A DNA stretch of 64,000 bases from Luteibacter jiangsuensis (GTDB taxonomy: Bacteria; Pseudomonadota; Gammaproteobacteria; Xanthomonadales; Rhodanobacteraceae), in assembly GCF_030812295.1 (NCBI RefSeq), contig NZ_JAUSSK010000003.1, positions 620,001 to 684,000 on the forward strand. The letters run 5' to 3'. Position numbers and translations under genes: made by a program. How positions within the stretch are numbered: position 1 is the stretch's first letter; every line of letters starts with the position of its first letter. The notes under the pieces were generated by a model that did not search any database, was not told where the DNA came from, and saw nothing but the letters and a program-made list of their open reading frames with translations. Below are positions 14,864 to 24,042 of this stretch, one piece after another.

Positions 14864-17800
14864 CTATCCGCCGTGGGAACTGTCGTCCTGTGGCTCCTGG
14901 CGCGGACGGGTCAGCAGGTCGCCCTGGGCGGGCGGCGGTGTCCACGCAGGCTTTGCCGTCGGTGCGGGCGGCGTGTGTGATACCGGCGACACGTTCGATG
15001 CTTCGGCCGATTTAGGCTTCGGCATCGGCGCGCTTTCCGCCTTGGACGGGGCGTCACCGGCCGGGGATGCAACCGGCGGGTTCTCAGCTTCTTCCGCAGG
15101 GGCATCTTCGTCGCGGACGGCTTCGGGATGGGCCTGTGTCGGTACCACTTCCGTTGTTTCGGGGAGGATGCCGCGAGCGGGCGCGTCGAGCACGGATGCC
15201 GGCCGGGTAGGGGCGTCCGGTTCGATGACGGTCTCATCGATGGTCGCCAGTGCCTGGGGAATCGGCGCGGCGGCCGGGACCGGCGCCGAGCCCGTCACGG
15301 GGGCGCTCTTGAGCGGCGCATCCGATTCGGTCTGGCGACGTTCCGTGGTGCGGGTCTGCGCCGAATCGGCCGGGCTAGCGGCTTCCGTCGGGGCATGCAC
15401 GGTTGGTGCGGATACGGGGGCATGGCCCGGAATGGGCGGAAGCTTCGGCAGCGAGGGCAGGGTCAATGCGGACGGTACGCTGTCCTCATCGGCCAGATCG
15501 ACCTCGGCCGGGTGCGAGCCGGTATGCACTGGCGCTTCTACCGCGAAGGCATTCTCGGCGGCTTCGGCGGTGTCGAGCATCGGCGGAACGCTGGCGCTCG
15601 GACGTGCGGTCTCGGCACGCGCGGTTTCGGTGCGGCCGGATTCGACCGGGGACGCGTCGTCACCGTCCTCGTCGTCCAGATCTTCGGCGTTGCTGCCGCC
15701 TTCGATGGCACCGGCCTGGCTACCGTCTTCCTGGCGACGGCGACGGCGGCCACCACGGCGGCCGCGACGGCGGCGCTGGCCGCCTTCCGTTTCCTTCGCG
15801 CCTTCGCCCTGAGGCGCGCTGGCGTCCGCGGCGACCGAGGCTTCGATGTCGCTCACCGGCGCGTCGGTGGCCGCCTGGATCAGTTTTTCGTCGTCCTTGG
15901 CAACCGGTGCGGCGGGCCTTTCCGCGGGAGCGCGTGGTGCGGCCGACGCCGTCGCCTGGGCTACGGTCGCGGCTGCGGCCGCCGTCACGGCCTTGTCGGT
16001 GTTGTCGCCCTGCGGCTTGCGTTCGCCTCGCGGCTGTTGCTGGCGACGGCCATTCTCGGCGCCTTGAGCAGCCTGCTCCTGACGGCCCTGACGCCCCTGC
16101 TGGGCATCCTTCTGGCGTGCCTGCTTTTCTTCGCCCTGGCGCGGCTCGCCGCGGCCTTGCTGTGGCTTGCCGCCCGACTTCGGCTGCGGGTTCCTGGCTT
16201 GGTTGCTGTCCTTGCGCTGACCCTGCGACTGGCGCGGCTCGCCCCGGCCGCCGCGTCCTTCGTTGCCACGGCGATCGTCACGACGTGGGCCGCGGTCGCT
16301 TCGGCCGCCCTGGCGGGAGTCCTCGCGACGGGCCGGTGCGGGCGCCGGTGCGGGCGCCGCTGCCGCGCCGCCACCGAAGAGGCTGCCGAACAGACGGGAG
16401 AAGAAGCCGCCGGACGGCGCCGATGGAACGGGCGCACGGCTGGCTGGCGCCGGTGCGGCCACGACATCGTCGGTGTCGTCATCGCGCAACGGAGCGGGCG
16501 TGCTCGGAACCACGCCCGTCACCAGCGGTTGCTCGCCGCTGCCGAGGGCCTGGCCCATCTTGGGCAGGGCCGCGGCCGCGATCGGCGTGGTCCTCTCGTA
16601 GCTGGGCTTGCTGTGCTCGCCCATGTCCGCCTCGCGGATACGGGTGATCTCCAGGTGCGGGGTTTCCAGCTTCTCGTCGGCGACCACGACCACGTGCACG
16701 CTGTGGCGCAGTTCGATCTCGACGATGCTGGCGCGCTTCTCGTTGAGCATGAAGTTGGCGACCGTGGCCGGTGCCTGCACCAGAACCTGCCCGGTGTTCT
16801 CCTTCATCGCGTGTTCTTCGATCAGGCGCAGGGTGGAAAGCGCCAGCGACTCCACGCTGCGGATGTGGCCGTGGCCCTCGCAACGCGGACAGACGATCTG
16901 GGTCGCTTCGCCGAGGCTCGGACGCAGGCGCTGGCGGGACATCTCCAGCAGGCCGAAGCGGGAGATGCGGCCGATCTGGACACGCGCACGGTCGGCCTTG
17001 AGAGCCTCCTTGAGGCGCTCTTCGACCTCGCGCTGGTGGCGCGGGCTGTCCATGTCGATGAAGTCGATGACGATCAGGCCGCCGGCGTCGCGGATGCGCA
17101 GCTGGCGGGCGATCTCGGTGGCGGCTTCGAGGTTGGTGTTGAACGCCGTTTCCTCGATATCGCTGCCCTTGGTCGCCTTCGAGGAATTGATGTCGATGGC
17201 GGTGAGGGCTTCGGTCTGGTCGATGACGATGGAACCGCCCGAGGGAAGGCGGACATTGCGCTCGAAGATGCTCTCGATCTGGGTCTCGATCTGGTACCGC
17301 GAGAAGAGCGGGGTCGGGTCCTGGTAGAGCTTGAGCTTGCGCAGGTTGTTGGGCATCACCTGCTGGACGAAGTCGCGGGCGTCGTTGAACAGCGACTCCT
17401 CGTCGATGAGGATCTCGCCGATGTCGTTGCGCAGGTAATCGCGAAGGGCGCGGATGAACAGCTTCGATTCCTGGTAGATCAGGAAGGGAGCCTTCTGGGA
17501 ATTCGCGGCGGCCGAGATCGACTTCCACAGCTGCAGCAGGTAGTCGAGGTCCCACTGGAGTTCCTCGGCGTCGCGTCCCATGCCGGCGGTGCGCACGATG
17601 AGGCCCATGTCGTCGGGCACCGACAGGTGCTCCATGGCCTCCTTGAGCGCCTGCCGGTCTTCACCCTCGATACGGCGCGAAACGCCTCCGGCACGGGGAT
17701 TGTTCGGCATCAGCACCATGTAACGGCCGGCGAGGCTGATGAAGGTGGTGAGGGCGGCACCCTTGTTGCCACGCTCTTCCTTCTCGACCTGGACGATGAT

Positions 17801-18091
17801 TTCCTGGCCTTCCTTGAGGAGCTCGCGAATGTTCGACTTACCTTCCGCGTTCGGATTGAAATACTCGCGGGCGATTTCCTTCAGGGGAAGGAAACCATGG
17901 CGTTCGGCGCCATAGTCGACGAAGCAGGCTTCGAGGGAGGGTTCGACGCGGGTGATGCGGCCTTTATAGATATTGGCCTTTTTTTGCTCCCGGGACGGGA
18001 TCTCGATGTCCAGGTCGTACAGGTTTTGACCATCGACGATGGCCACACGCAACTCTTCGCGCTGAGTCGCGTTGATCAACATACGCTTCAT
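14864..18091 (-). CDS. rne: Ribonuclease E
   Basis: RNase E is the essential endonuclease for mRNA decay and rRNA/tRNA processing, and the scaffold of the degradosome at the inner membrane. The N-terminal half (about 1-530) is typical: [10 protein letters not shown] start, S1 domain (about 35-125), the catalytic D300 (TAIDINSS) and D343 (VIDFIDM), and the zinc-link CPRC at 401-404. The C-terminal half is long, disordered and rich in Arg, Pro, Ala and Glu ([24 protein letters not shown]), as expected for RNA- and protein-binding tails. The start at 18091 has GAGGAA upstream and matches the E. coli N-terminus. The total of 1075 residues is close to the E. coli size. It is divergent from rluC. 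Confidence 0.96.
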   Translation of the reverse strand: MKRMLINATQREELRVAIVDGQNLYDLDIEIPSREQKKANIYKGRITRVEPSLEACFVDYGAERHGFLPLKEIAREYFNPNAEGKSNIRELLKEGQEIIVQVEKEERGNKGAALTTFISLAGRYMVLMPNNPRAGGVSRRIEGEDRQALKEAMEHLSVPDDMGLIVRTAGMGRDAEELQWDLDYLLQLWKSISAAANSQKAPFLIYQESKLFIRALRDYLRNDIGEILIDEESLFNDARDFVQQVMPNNLRKLKLYQDPTPLFSRYQIETQIESIFERNVRLPSGGSIVIDQTEALTAIDINSSKATKGSDIEETAFNTNLEAATEIARQLRIRDAGGLIVIDFIDMDSPRHQREVEERLKEALKADRARVQIGRISRFGLLEMSRQRLRPSLGEATQIVCPRCEGHGHIRSVESLALSTLRLIEEHAMKENTGQVLVQAPATVANFMLNEKRASIVEIELRHSVHVVVVADEKLETPHLEITRIREADMGEHSKPSYERTTPIAAAALPKMGQALGSGEQPLVTGVVPSTPAPLRDDDTDDVVAAPAPASRAPVPSAPSGGFFSRLFGSLFGGGAAAAPAPAPAPARREDSRQGGRSDRGPRRDDRRGNEGRGGRGEPRQSQGQRKDSNQARNPQPKSGGKPQQGRGEPRQGEEKQARQKDAQQGRQGRQEQAAQGAENGRRQQQPRGERKPQGDNTDKAVTAAAAATVAQATASAAPRAPAERPAAPVAKDDEKLIQAATDAPVSDIEASVAADASAPQGEGAKETEGGQRRRRGRRGGRRRRRQEDGSQAGAIEGGSNAEDLDDEDGDDASPVESGRTETARAETARPSASVPPMLDTAEAAENAFAVEAPVHTGSHPAEVDLADEDSVPSALTLPSLPKLPPIPGHAPVSAPTVHAPTEAASPADSAQTRTTERRQTESDAPLKSAPVTGSAPVPAAAPIPQALATIDETVIEPDAPTRPASVLDAPARGILPETTEVVPTQAHPEAVRDEDAPAEEAENPPVASPAGDAPSKAESAPMPKPKSAEASNVSPVSHTPPAPTAKPAWTPPPAQGDLLTRPRQEPQDDSSHGG

Positions 18092-18441
18092 TGTGGGTTC
18101 CTCGGCCTTGCCGCGCGGCCGCGCGCCGCGGTGGCGCCCATGTGGCGGCCTGCCGGGGATCGCGCCGCAGCGGTGAGGCTTCAAGCGGCATGGGATCCGG
18201 GACCGATACCTGGACCCGGCGTGATTCGTGAATAAGCGCCTTGCAACCGGTCCGCGTCCTTACGGATTAGCCGGACAACCGCAACCCGAACCGCTACGAT
18301 GTAGGGTGTCCTCGCCCTCCGACCCCTCGGACGGAATGGCGCGACACTCGCCTTACGCGGCGGTACTGGCACCCCGCGAGAGATGAGTCTTCAGCGGAGC
18401 CTGGCGCCCGCCGAGTATCCTATCAATTTCGAGTTTTATCA
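18092..18441. promoter_or_regulatory. Divergent rne/rluC control region
   Basis: This 350-base gap lies between the start codons of rne and rluC. In E. coli the same gene order places both promoters here, and the long rne leader mediates autoregulation by RNase E. The rne-proximal part (18092-18180) is very GC-rich and could form a structured leader. The rluC-proximal end has an AT-rich stretch (ATCAATTTCGAGTTTTATCA at about 18422-18441). I cannot place promoters with confidence. Confidence 0.55.
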
Positions 18442-19389
18442 ATGCAGACGGTAACTTCCCTCGACGGCGGCCAAGGTGTGCGCCAGGTCGAAATCGGTCC
18501 CGAGAGGGACGGTCAGCGCGTGGACAACGCCCTGATGACCCTGCTCAAGGGAGTTCCGCGCAGCCTGGTCTACCGCCTGCTGAGAACCGGCCAGGTGCGG
18601 ATCAACGGCAAGCGCGCCAAGCCCGAGACCCGCCTCGCCCTTGGCGATATGCTGCGAATTCCACCGGTTCGCGTGGCCGAGCGCGATGAAAGCGTCGCTC
18701 CTTCGGGCATGGTCCGGGCGGTCGCCGATTCGGTCATTTTCGAGGACAAGCACTTCCTGGTGATCGACAAGCCCGTGGGTATCGCCGCCCATGGCGGCAG
18801 CGGGGTGAGCCACGGAGCCATCGAATTGCTGCGGGCGGCCCGGCCGAACGAACATCTGGAACTCGTCCACCGGCTGGACCGCGACACCAGCGGCGTGCTG
18901 GTGCTGGCGCGTTCCCGTCCGGGCCTGACCGGCCTGCAGGCGCTCATCCGGGACAACGAGGTGACCAAGCAGTACCTCTGTCTCATGACCGGCACGCCGC
19001 GCAAGGCGAAATTCGATGTCAACGCCCCCCTGCTCAAGTCGGTGATGCATGGCGGTGAGCGCATGGTCCGCGTGGATGACGCCGGCAAGCCGTCGCTCAC
19101 GTTCTTCCAGGAACTGGAGCAGTACCCGGGCGCCCGGCTGATGCAGGCCACGCTCGGTACCGGCCGCACCCACCAGATCCGCGTGCATGCCCAGTATGCG
19201 GGCCACCCGCTGGCTGGCGACCCGAAGTATGGCGACGAAGAGGCGAACAAGCGCTTCCGCGCCAAGGGACTCAAGCGGATGTTCCTGCACGCGGCACGGA
19301 TGAGCTTCGACCTTGGCGGCAAGAACTACGACTTTTCCGCCCCATTGCCCGACGATCTCAAGGCGTTCCTGGACAATCTGCGCGGCTGA
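18442..19389 (+). CDS. rluC: 23S rRNA pseudouridine synthase RluC
   Basis: RluC isomerises uridines 955, 2504 and 2580 (E. coli numbering) in 23S rRNA. The 315-residue product has an S4 RNA-binding domain (about 20-75, VYRLLRTGQVRINGKRAKP) and a RluA-family catalytic domain with the active-site motif HRLDRDTSG and later GRTHQIRVHA. The length is typical. The ATG follows an AT-rich leader with no strong ribosome-binding site. The partner gene rne is divergent, as in other gammaproteobacteria, which favours RluC over RluD or RluA. Confidence 0.92.
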   Translation: MQTVTSLDGGQGVRQVEIGPERDGQRVDNALMTLLKGVPRSLVYRLLRTGQVRINGKRAKPETRLALGDMLRIPPVRVAERDESVAPSGMVRAVADSVIFEDKHFLVIDKPVGIAAHGGSGVSHGAIELLRAARPNEHLELVHRLDRDTSGVLVLARSRPGLTGLQALIRDNEVTKQYLCLMTGTPRKAKFDVNAPLLKSVMHGGERMVRVDDAGKPSLTFFQELEQYPGARLMQATLGTGRTHQIRVHAQYAGHPLAGDPKYGDEEANKRFRAKGLKRMFLHAARMSFDLGGKNYDFSAPLPDDLKAFLDNLRG

Positions 19390-19411
19390 CGCCTATCAGT
19401 GGCAGCCGACC

Positions 19412-19497
19412 TGGTGGGAGCCGACCTTGTCGGCGATCCCGCGGCAGCGGGCAAGGTTTAGGCAAGCACCCATCGCCGACAGGGTCGGCTCCCACCA
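19412..19497. repeat. REP-like palindromic pair (head-to-head)
   Basis: A unit starting TGGTGGGAGCCGACC and ending GTCGGCGAT at 19412-19437 is mirrored by its near-perfect complement at 19472-19497, with a 34-base spacer. Each unit can itself fold through GCCGAC and GTCGGC. It fills the gap between the converging rluC and membrane-protein genes. Confidence 0.85.
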
Positions 19498-19499
19498 AC

Positions 19500-20927
19500 T
19501 CAGCCCAGGAATCTCGCGCTGACTTCCAGCGATCGGAGCAGGCCGCCGGCCAGGCCGGCCTGGAGGAGTACCGCGCTGAGCGCGTGCGCCAACGCCACGG
19601 GCAGCAAGGCGCGACGGTGGAAGTACCACCAGGCCCAGCCGAATTCGGCCACGAAGCACAGCTGCATCAGCAGGCCATTGGGGGTATGCAGCAGGGCGAA
19701 GGCCAGGGCGGTGAGCAAGAGGGCCAGCGGGCGGGGCAGCGCCCGTTCCAACAAGGCCCCGACGACCGCCAGCATCAGCCATTGCTGGAACAGGGCCCAG
19801 CCGACGTATACGGCCACGCGCCCCAGTGGCGGCCACGAAGGGGCGTGACCGAAAAACACGACGACGCAGAGGGCTGCCGGTACCGCCAGCAGCGGCCAGC
19901 CGGCGGCGCGCCACGTGCCGAGCCAATGCCAGCGCGGGAGCACGCCGGTGGCATGGAGAAAGAAGGCGTAGGACGCGCCCGCCATGAACATCGTGACGCC
20001 GATCGGGTCCGGACGATCCGAAAGCCCCAGCCCTGCGATGAACCAGAGCGGGCCGACGAGGACGAGCCCGGCGTCGATCAGATCCCGCGCGGCACTCGCC
20101 GCCACAACCGGCTGACGCAGGTGCCGTCGCAGGACCGATCCCCCGAAGGCGCCGAGCACGAGCAGGTAGACCAAGGGCGGCAACCAGGGCAGCCCCGCTT
20201 GCGCGGGGCCGGCTGCCGTCTCCGAACCGAATGTCACCAGTGGGTCGGCCGCGCGGGCATGGTCGCGCCATGCGAGCAGCCCTTCGGCCGACAGCCTGGA
20301 GGGAAGGGCGCCAACCGGCGACTGGATCGGGCCAGTTTCCGCCACCAGAGAAGCCTCGTGCAGCGTGAACGTGGCCGCCGCGGGAAGCCTCACCTCCAGG
20401 CGCAACATGGCTGCGCGGGTAGGCGGCGCGGCTGGCCGTCCCGCCGCGTCGGTCCAGTCCAGACGGTCCAGTCGAAGAAAGGAAGGCAGTTTACCGGCGG
20501 CCAATGTGCCGAGCGCGGCGCGCCGAATCGGGCCGCTCAGCGTTTCCCGTGCCACCCAGGCGTAGTTGCCAGGCGCAGAGGCTTCCGCGCGAAGCCACAA
20601 CCGGTCTAGCCGCGTCACGTCCGCGGGCCGGGTCAGGGGCAGGCCGATCTCCATGGCGGAACCATCCGTGGCGCTGAAGGCCAGTCCGCCAGGGGCGGGT
20701 TCGAGACGTCCGGCACCGAACGCGCGGCCGGCGACCACGTCGTCCCGCTCACGAAAGCGCCACGACCAGGGCGACCCACCCGCGGCGAAGGCGTCCCGAT
20801 CGGCCGCGCTTTCGCTTTCGATCGCTGCCCGCACAACGGTTGCCGCGAATCGCGGCAAGGCGAAGAGCGAGGCGATCGTCAGGATCGCACTCGCCAGGAC
20901 CGCCCAACGGGCACTGCCCCGATGCAT
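19500..20927 (-). CDS. Membrane protein with a degenerate CPBP (CAAX protease-like) domain
   Basis: This 475-residue protein has an N-terminal signal anchor (about 8-25), a periplasmic beta-rich region (about 40-240) and seven or eight membrane helices to the C-terminus. The last part fits the CPBP/Abi membrane protease fold: FALLH (H414) and LAHALSA (H448) match motifs 2 and 3. Motif 1, normally two glutamates (EExxxR), is QQ at 381-382 with no arginine at the expected place. An active glutamate protease is therefore unlikely unless the alignment is off. Its ATG lies one base after the phhB stop, so it is cotranscribed with phhB. Function unknown. Confidence 0.6.
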   Translation of the reverse strand: MHRGSARWAVLASAILTIASLFALPRFAATVVRAAIESESAADRDAFAAGGSPWSWRFRERDDVVAGRAFGAGRLEPAPGGLAFSATDGSAMEIGLPLTRPADVTRLDRLWLRAEASAPGNYAWVARETLSGPIRRAALGTLAAGKLPSFLRLDRLDWTDAAGRPAAPPTRAAMLRLEVRLPAAATFTLHEASLVAETGPIQSPVGALPSRLSAEGLLAWRDHARAADPLVTFGSETAAGPAQAGLPWLPPLVYLLVLGAFGGSVLRRHLRQPVVAASAARDLIDAGLVLVGPLWFIAGLGLSDRPDPIGVTMFMAGASYAFFLHATGVLPRWHWLGTWRAAGWPLLAVPAALCVVVFFGHAPSWPPLGRVAVYVGWALFQQWLMLAVVGALLERALPRPLALLLTALAFALLHTPNGLLMQLCFVAEFGWAWWYFHRRALLPVALAHALSAVLLQAGLAGGLLRSLEVSARFLG

Positions 20928-20928
20928 G

Positions 20929-21270
20929 TCAGCGGTCCAGCAGGGCCTCGACCCGCGCGGCGCAGATGAAGTCGTTCAGGGAGAGGCCGCCGACATCGTG
21001 AGTGGACCACAACACCTGGCAATGGCCATAACCCGCTTCGAGGTCCGGATGATGGTCTTCCTGGTTGGCCATGAAGCCCACCGCATTGATGAAGCCGAGC
21101 GTGTGGTGGAAGTCGGGGAAACGGAAGTCCTTGACGATGGCCTTGCCGCCAGCGGTGACCTTCCAGCCGGGCAGGCTTGCCAGGTGGCCGTCGATGGCGG
21201 CGCTGTCGAGCGCGTGCTCAGCGCCCTTGCGCGGCTGGCAGTGCTGGGTGGCGAGCGGGGAGAGGGTCAT
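20929..21270 (-). CDS. phhB: Pterin-4a-carbinolamine dehydratase
   Basis: The enzyme dehydrates 4a-hydroxytetrahydrobiopterin to recycle the pterin cofactor of aromatic amino acid hydroxylases. The 113-residue product has the family core: KDFRFPDFHHTLGFINAVGFMANQ with the paired histidines, then EDHHPDLEAGYGHCQVLWSTHDVGGLS. The start at 21270 is preferred over the ATG at 21285 because AGGATGG lies just upstream of it and covers the earlier ATG. No phenylalanine hydroxylase gene is adjacent. It probably forms an operon with the following membrane-protein gene. Confidence 0.92.
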   Translation of the reverse strand: MTLSPLATQHCQPRKGAEHALDSAAIDGHLASLPGWKVTAGGKAIVKDFRFPDFHHTLGFINAVGFMANQEDHHPDLEAGYGHCQVLWSTHDVGGLSLNDFICAARVEALLDR

Positions 21271-21386
21271 GGTGTATCCATCCATCCTGAGAAAGCGCGA
21301 AGCGTCCGCGCTGGCGATTGAATTGTCAAAAGACGGCGCCCAACTCGAAAGCGTACTAAAATGGTGCTGATTACCCCGGAGCCATC

Positions 21387-21980
21387 ATGATCGACATTTC
21401 CGAACGCGCGCAGGCCCATTTCCAGCGCCTGCTGGCCCAGCAAGGTGACGAGGGCCTCGGCATACGCTTGCGCGTGGTCGCGGCGGGCACGCCTTCCGCG
21501 CAGTGCGAACTGGAATTCTGTGGCGCCTCGGAGCTCACCGGCGACGAATGGACGGTCGAGTGCGAGGGCTTCAACCTGTACGTCGACGGCGAGAGCATGC
21601 GCTGGCTCGACCCGGCCAACATCGACTACGAGACCACCCCCACGGGTAGTCAGCTCAACATCCGCGCACCGAGGATCAAGGGCGAAGCGCCGGGCGAGGG
21701 TGCCGGGCTCGTCGAGCGTGTGCAGTTCGTTCTCGAGTCGGAAATCGCGCCGCAGATCGCCTCGCATGGCGGCCGTATCTCGCTGGTGGAGGTGACGGCC
21801 GAGGGCGTGGTCGTGCTGCGCTTCGGTGGCGGTTGCCACGGTTGCGGGATGGTCGACGTGACACTGAAGAATGGGGTGGAGAAGACCCTGCGCGAGCGTA
21901 TCCCCGAAATCACCGAGGTGCGCGACGCCACCGACCACGAGACGGGCGAAAAGCCCTACTTCGCCCGCACGGCCGGATAA
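21387..21980 (+). CDS. nfuA: Fe/S biogenesis protein NfuA
   Basis: NfuA is a carrier that binds and delivers a 4Fe-4S cluster to target proteins, especially under oxidative stress or iron limitation. The 197-residue product has an N-terminal degenerate A-type (HesB-like) domain (about 1-95) and a C-terminal Nfu domain (about 105-190) with the cluster-binding CxxC in GGGCHGCGMVDVTLKNGVE. The length is the usual one. It diverges from phhB; the 116-base gap between the start codons should hold both promoters. Confidence 0.94.
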   Translation: MIDISERAQAHFQRLLAQQGDEGLGIRLRVVAAGTPSAQCELEFCGASELTGDEWTVECEGFNLYVDGESMRWLDPANIDYETTPTGSQLNIRAPRIKGEAPGEGAGLVERVQFVLESEIAPQIASHGGRISLVEVTAEGVVVLRFGGGCHGCGMVDVTLKNGVEKTLRERIPEITEVRDATDHETGEKPYFARTAG

Positions 21981-21993
21981 GACACCAGGGCGG

Positions 21994-22344
21994 TCATTCG
22001 CCCTGGATGTGGTGCTCGAGACCCTGCAGTTTGGTCGGCATCGTGGCGAAGTAGGCCGAGACGTCGTCGATGTCCTGGTCGGACAGCGTGGCGGCGAAGC
22101 CCTTCATGATGGCGTTGTCGCGGCGGCCATCCTTGTACTCATGCAGGGCCTGCGCGAGGTAATCGGCGTATTGGCCGGCAAGGCGCGGGTACTGCGGGTC
22201 GACGGCGTTGCCATCCTGGCCGTGGCAGGCCACGCAGGTGGCGATCTTGGTCTTGCCGCGCGCCGGGTCACCGGCGGCGAAAGTCTGGGTGGCGGCCAGC
22301 GCAAGGAACGCGCCGATGGCAATCAGGGAAAACCCACGGATCAT
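21994..22344 (-). CDS. Class I cytochrome c (c553-like)
   Basis: This 116-residue periplasmic electron carrier has a signal peptide (cleavage near TFAAG, about residue 24), a heme c site CVACH and a likely distal methionine in AIMKGFAATL. One heme domain is present, with the terminal helix DIDDVSAYFATM. It follows the second cytochrome gene with a 17-base gap and is probably cotranscribed with it. The electron donor and acceptor are not evident; similar tandem pairs are related to cytochrome c4/c5 proteins. Confidence 0.88.
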   Translation of the reverse strand: MIRGFSLIAIGAFLALAATQTFAAGDPARGKTKIATCVACHGQDGNAVDPQYPRLAGQYADYLAQALHEYKDGRRDNAIMKGFAATLSDQDIDDVSAYFATMPTKLQGLEHHIQGE

Positions 22345-22361
22345 CGTTCGTCCTCGGCGGC

Positions 22362-22682
22362 TTACTTGGCGAGACTGGAAAGGTAGGCGGCGATATCCGC
22401 GATTTCCTGGTCGGACATGCTTTGCGCCTGGGCGCCCATCGTCGGGTGCTTGCGCTCGCCGCTCTTGTAGGCCTTAAGGGCGTTGACGATGTACTGCTCG
22501 TTCTGGCCGGCGATATGCGGCACGTGGTACTCGGGGTACGCGTTGGCATAGCCCGGCACGCCATGGCAGCCGTTGCAGGTGTAGACGAGTGTGCGACCCT
22601 TGGCCTTGTCCCCTTCGGCATGCGCGGCGGATGCGGCGCACAGAGCTACAGCGATCAGTCCAACCAGATGCAGACGCTTCAT
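22362..22682 (-). CDS. Class I cytochrome c
   Basis: The 106-residue product has a signal peptide (cleavage near AHAEG, residue 22), the heme site CNGCH and candidate axial methionine in HPTMGAQAQSM. It shares the layout of its downstream neighbour (heme motif, then EIADIAAYLSSL), so the two probably arose by duplication. The pair is equivalent to the two halves of a diheme cytochrome c4 on separate chains, which is an inference from arrangement. Confidence 0.88.
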   Translation of the reverse strand: MKRLHLVGLIAVALCAASAAHAEGDKAKGRTLVYTCNGCHGVPGYANAYPEYHVPHIAGQNEQYIVNALKAYKSGERKHPTMGAQAQSMSDQEIADIAAYLSSLAK

Positions 22683-22781
22683 TAAGTGTTCCCTGGGTGC
22701 CGGGCGGGGCCGGGGGTTGAATAGCCGTCGAAGTATAGAGGCGTGCCGCGACGGCGGACAACTCGGGCCGGGAGATCGCCG

Positions 22782-24017
22782 TCAGAACAGGCTGCGGATG
22801 ATGTGGATACCCGCGATGTATTCACCGGCGATGGTGCCGATGCTCACCAGGAAGAAATTGAGCAGGGTGCGCGCCACGCGGTTCTTCCACCAACCGGTCC
22901 AGTGGGTGATGTCGTCGCGCAGGTGTTCGAAGTCCAGCACGCGGGGCTTGCGCACCCAGGCTTCGGCCATGGCGCTGACCGCGCCGGAGGGAATGCCGGG
23001 CCGAAAGGGTTTCAGGGGCGCGGCGACGAAGGCGGCGATGATGGACAGCGGATGGGCGCCGGCGATCAGCGCGCCCAGCGCCGAGAGGCCGCCGGTGAGC
23101 AGGATCCAGTTCTTCAGCGCGTCCACGCCCAGGCTCGGGCTGCGGTAGAAGGCGTAGCCGATCGCGGCGAAAATCGCCAGCACCAGGGCGACGGCAAGAA
23201 CCTTCGGCCAGTTCGAGGCGGGCGGCGTCACGGCGAGATCGTCGGCCAGCGCCCGCGCATCCCCGTGCTGGTCCGCCAGTTGCGCGCTCATGCCCTTGAG
23301 GTGCCCGGCGCCGATCACCACCAGCACCTTGCGGCTGGGAGCCGAGGGATCCATCGAGGCGCCGTTCTCGCGTAGCTTCGCCGCCATGAACTCGTCGCGT
23401 TCGGCGATCAGTGCGCGGTAGAGGGGGGCGGAGCCGCTGGCGAATTCGCTGAAGGCACTTTCGAGCAGGTCGGCCTGCTTCAGCTTCTCGATGTCGGCCT
23501 CGGCGATCTCCTCGCGCTCGAACACGCTGCCGAGCATGCCGGCCATCAACCCGAAGCGCTGGAAGAAGCCCACGCTGCGCCATGCCCGCTTGAGCGTCGT
23601 GCCCACCTCGCGGTCGACCAGCCACACCGGAACGCCGCGCGCGTCGGCGCCATCCATCGCGGCCTTCATCTCGGCGCCGGGTTCGATGCCGTACTGCGCG
23701 GCGAGGCGCTTCTGGAACGAACCCAGCACCAGGCTGGCCGCGACCATGCCTGCCTTGCCCTGGCGGATGACCTGGAACAGGTCCATCTGCTTGAATGCTT
23801 CCGGATCGCGGATGCCGTGCGCGCGGCTCGGGCAAAGCTCCACCGCCACGGCGTCGAAGTGCTCGGTCTCCAGCAAGGCATCCACGGCCTGCACGCTGGC
23901 GCGCGACACGTGCGCCGTGCCGAGGATGACGTACTCGACGCCGTCGCGCGTCATGCGCTCGATGGGTTGGCCTTCCAGGGCGGTGGGCAGGGTGACGTCG
24001 TACTCGGCCGGAATCAT
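22782..24017 (-). CDS. TraB/PrgY-family membrane protein
   Basis: The 411-residue product has an N-terminal TraB domain (about 15-260) with the family motifs VILGTAHVSRASV and FDAVAVELC, and GAGHLKGMS near the domain end. Three or four membrane helices follow at about 275-410. The family was named for pheromone shutdown in enterococci, but its role in proteobacteria is not established; a tiki-like protease activity has been proposed for relatives. The ATG at 24017 has AAGGACC upstream. It lies 25 bases after aguB on the same strand and may be cotranscribed, with no known functional link. Confidence 0.82.
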   Translation of the reverse strand: MIPAEYDVTLPTALEGQPIERMTRDGVEYVILGTAHVSRASVQAVDALLETEHFDAVAVELCPSRAHGIRDPEAFKQMDLFQVIRQGKAGMVAASLVLGSFQKRLAAQYGIEPGAEMKAAMDGADARGVPVWLVDREVGTTLKRAWRSVGFFQRFGLMAGMLGSVFEREEIAEADIEKLKQADLLESAFSEFASGSAPLYRALIAERDEFMAAKLRENGASMDPSAPSRKVLVVIGAGHLKGMSAQLADQHGDARALADDLAVTPPASNWPKVLAVALVLAIFAAIGYAFYRSPSLGVDALKNWILLTGGLSALGALIAGAHPLSIIAAFVAAPLKPFRPGIPSGAVSAMAEAWVRKPRVLDFEHLRDDITHWTGWWKNRVARTLLNFFLVSIGTIAGEYIAGIHIIRSLF

Positions 24018-24042
24018 TCGCGGGGTGGTCCTTGGGGTGGGG

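Noticed and set aside
15128-18235. 1035-codon open frame on the plus strand opposite rne
   Set aside because: Long antisense frames are common opposite GC-rich genes. The minus strand encodes a clear RNase E with catalytic residues, and the plus-strand product is low-complexity with no recognised motif.
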